64,000 nt of DNA from Phytopythium helicoides (taxonomy: Eukaryota; Oomycota; Peronosporomycetes; Pythiales; Pythiaceae). The stretch covers positions 62,001 to 126,000 of the forward strand of contig JANFNE010000040.1 in assembly GCA_024867545.1 (NCBI GenBank). The letters are read 5' to 3'. Under the pieces are notes generated by a model, which saw only the letters and a list, made by a program, of their open reading frames with translations, searched no databases and was not told the DNA's origin. Below, piece after piece: positions 53,056 to 61,942 of this stretch. Every line of letters begins with the position of its first letter. Position 1 is the first letter of the stretch. A program made the position numbers and the translations under genes.

Positions 53056-54041
53056 CTACCTCCATCTCAACTCCACCACACATCCAAGCTCAAGCCGACG
53101 ACGACGGTGTAGTCGCGGTGCTGTCCACAACTCTCTACCTCTCGATCGAGTCTCGGTCACTCCACGCTTTTGTCGCTCATACCGCCGCCGCATCAACGTG
53201 CCAGCGACTCGATCGAGCTCTACGACATCTACTTTATGCACCTGCGATAGCCTACAGTCGCGGTTTGTACTGTTGAGCCAGGGCCAGGCCAAGACGCGAC
53301 CTACCCCACGCACAAACACGCTGCTACCGTCCATCACATTGATGGTGCGGTCGTCTGCTCCCGAGATGAGGTACGGCTTGTCGCCTCCCGGGTAGTAGTC
53401 GATGCAGTTGACGCCTCGCTCGTGTCCCTCGAGCGCAAAGTGCGGGTGGGAGGACCCGAGTCCCCACACGCGGATGGTGCGGTCGAGGCACGCGCTGGCG
53501 AACGTGTTGGTGTCCTTGGGGTTGAACTTGACCATCATGACGTAGTGTCCGTGTCCCTCGAAGACCTGCGTGCAGAGCCAATTCTTCTCCCAGTCCCACA
53601 GCTTGATGGTCATGTCGTCGGCGCACGTGAGCAGGCACGGCAGCGTCGGGTGCACCTCGATGTGGCGGATGTAGTCTGCGTGCGCCTCGAAGCTCGTGAC
53701 CTTCTCCATCGTGTTGTAGTTGTAGACGCGCAGCTGCATGTCGTCCGAGCTCGTGACGATCCACTGCTTGCGCGCGATGAACTTGGCGTTGCGCACGGGG
53801 AGCGCGCACACCTCGAGCGTCTTGACCAGCGCCTGCGTGTCGTAGTTCCAGATCATGACGGCGCCAGTGTAGAGCGCCGAGAGCACCCACGGCTCGCTCG
53901 GGTGCAGGTCCACGCTCTTGACGCGCTCCGAGCGCGACAACAGCTTGCGCTTGATGTCCAGTCGCAGCGGCTGCGGGGGGAACGGCGAGCGGTCAGAAGC
54001 GGCGGCAGGGGCGGCGCGGGCGGGCGGAAGGCACGCACCAT
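53056..54041 (-). pseudogene. Truncated COPB2 5' copy fused to a novel tail, stub 5
   Basis: ATG-only exon at 54039-54041, first intron of 68 nt, WD40 frame to the junction near 53338 (here [12 protein letters not shown], with Asn replacing Lys), then the shared tail to a stop at 53056. The frame is intact. It follows kinase copy 5 by about 230 bp. Confidence 0.85.
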
Positions 54042-54270
54042 GGGGACGTGGGGGAAGGTGCGATCCGGGCGAGGCGAGGCGAGGAAGGCCGAGTGGTGAA
54101 GTGGCCGCGGGGGATTGGGCGGAGGGGGACACACCGGTGTACTGGTACGAAATGGACCACGTTGAAGCGCGACGCGTGTGGGGCTCATGGAAAACACAAA
54201 ACCAGTTCACAATGAGTGTCAGCTATTGCATTACAACACGTTGCCTCTGTTGATATGAAGACGATCTAGT

Positions 54271-57200
54271 CTAGGAGCCAGGAGGTGTCGACAAGTTGGC
54301 CAACGCCTTTGATGCTGCAAACTTCTGATCGTCAGTGCCGTCTCGCACGAGGTCCAACAGCGCCTCCATACCATTCAATGACAACACACTACCACTCATG
54401 TCGGCACGAGCAGACATGTTGGCCAACGTCATTGTTGCTTGCTTCTTCTGGTCGTCATTGCCGTCTCGCACGAGGTCCAACAGCGCCTCCACACCATTCA
54501 ATGACAACACACTACCACTGATGTCTGCATCAGCAGACAAGTTGGCCAACGTCATTGCTGCTGCATGCTTCTGGTCGTCGTTGCCGTCTCGCACGAGGTC
54601 CAACAGTGCCTCCATACCATTCAATGACAACACACATTCACTGATGTCTGCATCATCAGACAAGTTGGCCAATGCCCTTGCTGCAAGTTTCTTCTGGTCA
54701 TCGTTGCCGTCTCGCACGAGGTCCAACAACGCCTCCATACCATTCAATGACAACACACATTCACTGATGTCGGCACGACCAGACATGTTTGCCAACGTCA
54801 TTGCTGCAAACTCCTTCTGGTCGTCATTGCCGTCTCGCACGAGGTCCAACAGCGCCTCCATACCATTCAACGATAACACACTCCCACTGATGTCGGCACG
54901 AATAGACAAGTTGGCCAATGCCCTTGTTGCTTGCTTCTTTTGGTCGTCTTTGCCGTCTCGCACGAGGTCCAACAGCGCCTCCACACCATTCAATGACAAC
55001 ACACTACCACTAATGTCTGCATCAGCAGACAAGTTGGCCAACGTCATTGCTGCTGCATGCTTCTGGTCGTCGTTGCCGTCTCGCACGAGGTCCAACAGTG
55101 CCTCCATACCATTTAATGACAACACACTACCACTAATGTCTGCATCAGCAGAAAAGTTGGCCAACGCCATTGCTACAAACTCCTTCTGGTCATCGTTGCC
55201 GTCTCGCACGAGGTCCAGCAGCGCCTCCATACCATTCAATGATAACAAACTACCACTGATGTCGGCACGAGCAGACATGTTGGCGAACGTCCTTGCTGCT
55301 TGGTTCTTGTGGTCGTCGTTGCCGTCTCGCACGAGGACCAACAGCGCCTCCATACCATTCAATGACAACACACTCCCACTGATGTCGGCGCGACCAGACA
55401 AGTTGGCCAACGTCATTGCAGCAAACTTCTTGTGGTCGTCATTGCCGTCTCGCACGAGGTCCAACAGTGCCTTCGTACCATTCAATGACAACACACTCCC
55501 ACTGATGTCGGCGCGACCAGACAAGTTGGCCAACGTCATTGCAGCAAACTTCTTGTGGTCGTCATTGCCGTCTCGCACGAGGTCCAACAACGCCTCCATA
55601 CCATTCAATGACAACACACTACCACTGATGTCGGCACGAATAGACAAGTTGGCCAACGTCCTTGCTGCTTGCTTCTTTTGATCTGCTGTGCCTGATGCTA
55701 TCATCGTAACCAGCTCTGATACCACCTTGGGTGTCTGAAGCACACCAGTATTTTTCTCGGCCAATGCGCCAATAACATTCGCGCCAAGGGCCTTCTGCTG
55801 ATCAGACCCGTGAAAAAACATATCCAGTACTGAATCAACTTCGCGCTCGCTTGATGGTCCTTCTCGACTCTCAGCAACTGAGACGATTTGGTTGCTTGCG
55901 TAACCGGCAATTGTCCCATTCTTGCTTTGTGCCAAATCAATCAAGTTCAATAAAATTCCATCTCTCGACACAACACGATTCTTGAATGTCTTGGGTTGTG
56001 CTATCCCATCACGCCATAGCTGACCTTGGTCCAATTTCTGAAGCAAAGATGACAATTGAGTCACCACAGTATCCATTGATACGCGCTCAGACGGATCATA
56101 AGCACACATGCGCTCAATCAAACCCCATTCAGAATCACCGATACTCAAAGGACGAGGTGGCAATAACCCTTTCTTCACTTGCACCTTCACAACAGAATCG
56201 CTGACATCATTTCCCCACGGACACGATCCACTCATCACCTCGATCATCAACATCGCGAAAGAGTACACATCAGAAGCAAAGGTAGCCACACTGCCACTCA
56301 AACACTCCGGAGCCTTCCACTGATACGCACCAAGTGCACCAGCTGTAGCACCACTCGGATCCTTCGCTCGCACACTCAGACCGAAATCAGTCAACTTCGC
56401 CACACCATCACCACCAACCAAAATATTGTTCGCCTTCAGATCAGCATGCACGATACCATTGTTGTGCAAGTACTGTAGTCCGAGTGCAGCATTCAACAAA
56501 CAGTACCACATCAGGTACGGATCGCGACCCTTGCTAACGAGGTACTTGTCCAGATCACCACCACTCGCATACTCACACACGAAGAAGAGGTCATCAATAT
56601 CACAGGCTCCATACAACTTGACGACGTTGATGTGGTTGAGTTGGAACCATACATCTGCTTCTTGACGGAACTGTGTTTCGGTTGTGGTGTGTTGTTTGAC
56701 TCTTTTGACGATGACCGGTGTTTCGAACCATTTACCTTTGTGGACGGATCCGAAAGCGCCTTCACTGAACGCGTCGAATTGATCAAAGTCGATCTGCTCA
56801 CGTGGAATGTACCACTGAGACAACGTCTGTGAATCAGGTGATTCCGAATCATTCACTCTCGTCGGAGGTAGCAATCCATATTCAGTTCGCCAATCGGCAA
56901 GCCAGCCGTGAACTTCATCTGACGAAGACAACTGATGCAGAACTAGAAATTGGTCCATCTTCGAGTGCATCGAGTGCACACGTCCTGGATCAAGCTGGTG
57001 CATCACAGCTTGACTGTAAGCAATACTTGCAGAAGTAGAACAAAAACTATTACTCGCTATGCTAGTCGACGCTTTTTGGGCCGCGAAGCTGGAGAATTGG
57101 CGTAGTAGACTGCACAGATGAGCAATTGACTCCAGTAGTGCAGACCAATCAGACAGCTTTGAATATCTATCTTGCAATTGATTGCAGACATCGTCGAAAC

Positions 57201-58746
57201 GACAGAGCATCCGCGTGAGTAGCTTCTCTGACAGCGGTGTTCTATTACGGCATCGAATCAGAGTCTGACCGATCGTTTCGCCCATTATGACGAACTCCTT
57301 CAATTGAGTAGTCGATTGAAATTGATGCTCCAGTATCGTAACATACTCAAGACAATCAGAGCGCTCATGGATACCAGCAAGATCACCAAGAGTATCAACC
57401 ACCAGCGAAAGCTCGCAGTTGGTTTTGTTACACAACTTCTTCACCAGATTCCGCTCGCGGTCACTCAGGCATGAAGGTTTTGTGTTTAGTATCGAAGTCA
57501 CAGTGTGAGAATCATCTCTGGCTTCAATCGTATCTCGAGATGACACTTCCTTGTTGGCAGATTCTGCCAGAGTATCAAATAACTTCACGATTACAATCAC
57601 CAATGACTCAACCAACGACTCACCAAACTGAGCACATCGCTTGTTCTCAACAGAATTGTTGCAATTCGAGCCAGGTACCTCACCATAGTCTCTGAGATGA
57701 ACACCGAACATCACAGCACGATCTTCATATCGAGCGCAATACAAATGATTCCACTTCACAAGTGGACAAACAAATCCACGTTCATAAATGTACTGCAGCG
57801 CCAATCCCACTTCATGCATGCGTCCCCAAACCTTCTTCCTATCTTCTCTCTCAACAGAAGCGTACTCCGTCATCGATCGAACTTTTTCATGGGCTACAAA
57901 CATCTCGTCACCAACATGACATGCACCAAGGAACTTGGCCACGTGTGGATGATTCAACTCGGACCATCCCGATGCCTCTCGAATGAACCGTTCTTCATCC
58001 TTGTGATCCGGAACAAACTGGTCGGTTCCCCACGTCGACATGCCGAACGTGGCGCCAAACTCAAATGGCAGCACAAACCATGTCGGCAGTGTCATGACGA
58101 CGATGTTGGAGCGAGTAGCCACCATATTGAACGCGGTCTTGATCACACTCAGTTCCTTTGGTGTTAGATCACTCGATGCTTCTTCATCCTCACCCAAGAA
58201 CTCGTCACCATCTGGTCCATACTTGTTGGTGGCAGCCTTCAATAGTGTCATGATCTCTTCCGCCTTGACGTCCGAGTCAATTTCATCAAGCATTGAAGAA
58301 TCTCCTCCAGAATCGACTCGCTCCAGCTCGCGACAATACCAATCAACTCGCGCTCGTCGCTCGTCTCTCAGCATCGACTCCCAATTGCTCCATTCAGACG
58401 TCTCATCGAGCTGAATCGGGTATGAAGCCACTGCAGCGTCTAGAACAGAATGCAGGCGTCGCAGTAGGTGCACATGAAACCCAGTCTGCGCCAGTCGAAC
58501 GAATGGTGACTCTTCGTTGTCGTACACGCGCAGTTCATCAAGCAGACTCTCAGCACTCAGCAGCAAACCGAACCGCTCGTCATTCATTTGATTGACATTC
58601 ACTTGGTCGACAGATCGTCGTAAACTCCTGTAGCGACCAGCAGTATGGTCTCCAAGTCTGTCGGTCGCTTCCTCTTGCTTCAGTCCATTCTCGTCCGCGT
58701 CTCCAGCCCAGTCGACAGTCCACCGATCTCTCCTCCTTCGCTCCAT
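54271..58746 (-). CDS. Pseudokinase-TKL kinase-ARM repeat protein, copy 5
   Basis: 1491 residues, shortest intact member: colinear with copy 2 to residue 1037, then 11 ARM repeats (three fewer, exactly 123 residues shorter). It is a mosaic: the N-terminal 150 residues match copy 3, the pseudokinase catalytic loop (PLVKWNHL) and the kinase domain (DKYLVSKGRD, ECLSGS) match copy 4, and most ARM units resemble copies 2/3. Catalytic residues Lys681, Asp769 and DFG 787-789 are present. The upstream segment is in class B orientation. The mosaic pattern points to gene conversion between array members. Confidence 0.9.
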   Translation of the reverse strand: MERRRRDRWTVDWAGDADENGLKQEEATDRLGDHTAGRYRSLRRSVDQVNVNQMNDERFGLLLSAESLLDELRVYDNEESPFVRLAQTGFHVHLLRRLHSVLDAAVASYPIQLDETSEWSNWESMLRDERRARVDWYCRELERVDSGGDSSMLDEIDSDVKAEEIMTLLKAATNKYGPDGDEFLGEDEEASSDLTPKELSVIKTAFNMVATRSNIVVMTLPTWFVLPFEFGATFGMSTWGTDQFVPDHKDEERFIREASGWSELNHPHVAKFLGACHVGDEMFVAHEKVRSMTEYASVEREDRKKVWGRMHEVGLALQYIYERGFVCPLVKWNHLYCARYEDRAVMFGVHLRDYGEVPGSNCNNSVENKRCAQFGESLVESLVIVIVKLFDTLAESANKEVSSRDTIEARDDSHTVTSILNTKPSCLSDRERNLVKKLCNKTNCELSLVVDTLGDLAGIHERSDCLEYVTILEHQFQSTTQLKEFVIMGETIGQTLIRCRNRTPLSEKLLTRMLCRFDDVCNQLQDRYSKLSDWSALLESIAHLCSLLRQFSSFAAQKASTSIASNSFCSTSASIAYSQAVMHQLDPGRVHSMHSKMDQFLVLHQLSSSDEVHGWLADWRTEYGLLPPTRVNDSESPDSQTLSQWYIPREQIDFDQFDAFSEGAFGSVHKGKWFETPVIVKRVKQHTTTETQFRQEADVWFQLNHINVVKLYGACDIDDLFFVCEYASGGDLDKYLVSKGRDPYLMWYCLLNAALGLQYLHNNGIVHADLKANNILVGGDGVAKLTDFGLSVRAKDPSGATAGALGAYQWKAPECLSGSVATFASDVYSFAMLMIEVMSGSCPWGNDVSDSVVKVQVKKGLLPPRPLSIGDSEWGLIERMCAYDPSERVSMDTVVTQLSSLLQKLDQGQLWRDGIAQPKTFKNRVVSRDGILLNLIDLAQSKNGTIAGYASNQIVSVAESREGPSSEREVDSVLDMFFHGSDQQKALGANVIGALAEKNTGVLQTPKVVSELVTMIASGTADQKKQAARTLANLSIRADISGSVLSLNGMEALLDLVRDGNDDHKKFAAMTLANLSGRADISGSVLSLNGTKALLDLVRDGNDDHKKFAAMTLANLSGRADISGSVLSLNGMEALLVLVRDGNDDHKNQAARTFANMSARADISGSLLSLNGMEALLDLVRDGNDDQKEFVAMALANFSADADISGSVLSLNGMEALLDLVRDGNDDQKHAAAMTLANLSADADISGSVLSLNGVEALLDLVRDGKDDQKKQATRALANLSIRADISGSVLSLNGMEALLDLVRDGNDDQKEFAAMTLANMSGRADISECVLSLNGMEALLDLVRDGNDDQKKLAARALANLSDDADISECVLSLNGMEALLDLVRDGNDDQKHAAAMTLANLSADADISGSVLSLNGVEALLDLVRDGNDDQKKQATMTLANMSARADMSGSVLSLNGMEALLDLVRDGTDDQKFAASKALANLSTPPGS
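54283..55635 (-). repeat. ARM tandem repeat array, copy 5 (11 x 123 bp)
   Basis: Eleven in-frame 123-bp repeats; two adjacent units near the start of the array are nearly identical (SGR-type), consistent with a recent unit duplication. Confidence 0.95.
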
Positions 58747-60727
58747 CGCCTTAATCGTCTCGAAGATCGAAGACGGGCGGCGTTCCCGTCGACTCCTCCG
58801 GACATTTGGGTTGGTTGGATGAGATGTGGATCGCTATAAAGTCATATCTTGAGTGTGATAATATAGAATATCTCCAATTTACCTTTCATGACTCATGGAT
58901 AATGAGCCCTCTATGTTATAATAAGTCTCCATAACTATTCATTCAAAAGCTAACCCCTCTCGAAGAAGATCTCCTGCCAAGTAGCGCAAGGATCACTTCC
59001 ACTTGGAACTCGCCACCCAAGCCCTCTTTTAGCGTCTTTAGCCGCACTCGACACCGTAACGTGAACTTGTGAGGCAGCAGCAGCATGAGGAGAGGAAAGA
59101 TCTCAGCTTAAGTTTGTTTGAGGCATTCGCTCCAGCCTTCTACTTCCGTCAAACACGAAGCCAATGCGGATTCTAGGCGACTTTCAGGCTCTTTTCGGTC
59201 AATCACGCGAGCGAACACATTACAACATGAAAATTTACATGGTGCAACCCGCAAGTATCAAGCAACAGGCGGAATTGGGTCGCCCGCCAACCAGCACCAC
59301 GGCCACTTTCCAACTCCAGATCGGGAATAGAATTGTTCAAGGTCTACAAGATATAGGGGAATACAAGTGCGGGGAAAGTTGTCGACTTGGCCAGATTTCG
59401 TTTCGCAACTGTGAGAAACCCGCGATGTGTCCGAGTTGTGGTCGCTTGTGCGTGAGTCTGCGGGAGACCTGTCTGAGTTCGATGCCGCTACTCATACAAA
59501 CTCGGCATTTGGAGTGACGCAGAATCGACGTCCCGACCACATCGAACACACCGAGCGCTTTTGGAATGATGGAAGGCGTCATTTTCGAGCTCGTGCTACG
59601 AATCGTGGCCCATGATTTCGCACTAGACTTTTCCGTGAGACGATCTATTAGCTCCTTAGACACAGTTTCCGTACCGAGCGTGCGTTAGAGGGTGTATACG
59701 ACCGTATAGCGACATCAGCGGTGCACGAGCGGCTGGAACTACGGACGTGCGACTGACGAGATGATGCAGGCGAGGCTCACGAGGATGTGATGCGATTTTG
59801 ATGCAGTCGATGGGTTCATGTACTTTTTCTCGGCGTAATATGGTTTTCTCGGTTGTGCACTGCAAAATCGGCTTCGGAGACGACCACGTACCGCGGCGCT
59901 CTCGATGAATCTTTGCTGTTGCTGTATTTCACTATGGTCTAAAGATGTGGACGTTTCTAGCGCGAGTTCCGAGTTCATTTTGTGTGGCTTGAGAATGGAT
60001 GCCTTGTTTCCAGGTTGATGTTGACGGCAAACACACTAGAATCACTGAATGAGAAAGGTTACTACGTTCCTCTGTGTACGTGACCGAGTTGACCGTTGAG
60101 CGCGAGCATGCTCGTTGAGTGTGATGAGCGGCAGGAATGATGTCGATCGAGAAAACTGTGCCATGAAAATACTGGAGGATTTTGTTGTACTTTTTTGTTG
60201 GAGGTTTTACATGTCAGGATTCTACATGGCAGTGTGCAAACGTGCATATGCATGGGCGAATGTCGTTTGTTCATGCAAAAGGTAGTCTCTGAGCCTCACA
60301 GTCACCGGCAAACCCCTACCGCATTGTGCGCTGTGCTTGATTTCTCGAGTTTGGACGGCTTTTATCAGTACAGTACGATGCGTGTGCTGGTCAATGGTTC
60401 ATGCCCGACTTCAATCCATTGCGGCAGCTCTCGCTCTCTGCTGCTCACGTAGTCATATCATGATAGTTTGTTTGGCGCCGAGTCCACAAGCACTTCGCAT
60501 ACGATTGCGTCGCGACTTGCTCTAGGCACCCCAGCTGCGAGCCACCAGCCGCTCCTCGACTTTGCGTCTCCGCATCAAACCACAGAGGCACCCATGCGGT
60601 TCGCAGCGAGCCACCGACCCACGCGTTCTTCACCGCAGTCTCGGGACGGTGGTTGCGCTGCTCAGCTTGCCAGACGAGCGTGCAGCTCGCTGCGCTCCAG
60701 CGGCTCACCACCTCACTTTCCAGTTCT
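58747..60727 (-). repeat. Duplicated spacer between units 5 and 6
   Basis: Inverted and very similar to the spacers at 20.2-22.2 and 28.0-30.3 kb: class B promoter segment, the decayed unidentified gene (about 59.13-60.0 kb, plus strand) and the stub tail. Confidence 0.85.
58796..58991 (-). promoter_or_regulatory. Kinase copy 5 promoter segment, orientation class B
   Basis: Same orientation relative to its gene as in copies 2 and 3. The flanks CGTTCCC (gene side) and CTTCCACTTGGAACT (distal side) are shared with copy 4, where the segment between them is flipped. Confidence 0.65.
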
Positions 60728-61713
60728 CTACCTCCATCTCAACTCCACCACACATCCAAGCTCAAGCCGACGACGACGGTGTAGTCGAGGTGCTGTCCAC
60801 AACTCTCTACCTCTCGATCGAGCCTCGGTCACTCCACGCTTTTGTCGCTCATACGGACGCCGCATCAACGTGCCAGCGACTCGATCGAGCTCTACGACAT
60901 CTACTTTATGCACCTGCGATAGCCTACAGTCGCGGTTTGTACTGTTGAGCCAGGGCCAGGCCAAGACGCGACCTACCCCACGCACAAACACGCTGCTACC
61001 GTCCATCACATTGATGGTCCAGTCGTCTGCTCCCGAGATGAGGTACGGCTTGTCGCCTCCCGGGTAGTAGTCGATGCAGTTGACGCCTCGCTCGTGTCCC
61101 TCGAGCGCAAAGTGCGGGTGGGAGGACCCGAGTCCCCACACGCGGATGGTGCGGTCGAGGCACGCGCTGGCGAACGTGTTGGTGTCCTTGGGGTTGAACT
61201 TGACCATCATGACGTAGTGTCCGTGTCCCTCGAAGACCTGCGTGCAGAGCCAATTCTTCTCCCAGTCCCACAGCTTGATGGTCATGTCGTCGGCGCACGT
61301 GAGCAGGCACGGCAGCGTCGGGTGCACCTCGATGTGGCGGATGTAGTCTGCGTGCGCCTCGAAGCTCGTGACCTTCTCCATCGTGTTGTAGTTGTAGACG
61401 CGCAGCTGCATGTCGTCCGAGCTCGTGACGATCCACTGCTTGCGCGCGATGAACTTGGCGTTGCGCACGGGGAGCGCGCACACCTCGAGCGTCTTGACCA
61501 GCGCCTGCGTGTCGTAGTTCCAGATCATGACGGCGCCAGTGTAGAGCGCCGAGAGCACCCACGGCTCGCTCGGGTGCAGGTCCACGCTCTTGACGCGCTC
61601 CGAGCGCGACGACAGCTTGCGCTTGATGTCCAGTCGCAGCGGCTGCGGGGGGAACGGCGAGCGGTCAGAAGCGGCGGCAGGGGCGGCGCGGGCGGGCGGA
61701 AGGCACGCACCAT
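60728..61713 (-). pseudogene. Truncated COPB2 5' copy fused to a novel tail, stub 6
   Basis: ATG-only exon at 61711-61713, 68-nt first intron, WD40 frame to the junction near 61010 ([12 protein letters not shown]), then the shared tail to 60728. The frame is intact. Its sequence is closest to stub 5 in the tail (shared TINVMDG and [12 protein letters not shown]). Confidence 0.85.
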
Positions 61714-61942
61714 GGGGACGTGGGGGAAGGAGCGATCCGGGCGAGGCGAGGCGAGGAAGGCCGAGTGGTGAAGTGGCCGCGGGGGATTGGGCGGAGGGGG
61801 ACGCACCGGTGTACCGGTACGAGATGGACCACGTTGAAGCGCGACGCGTGTGGGGCTCATGGAAAACACACAACCAGTTCACAACGAGTGTCAGCTATTG
61901 CATTACAACACGTTGTCTCTGTTGATGTGAAGACGATCTAGT

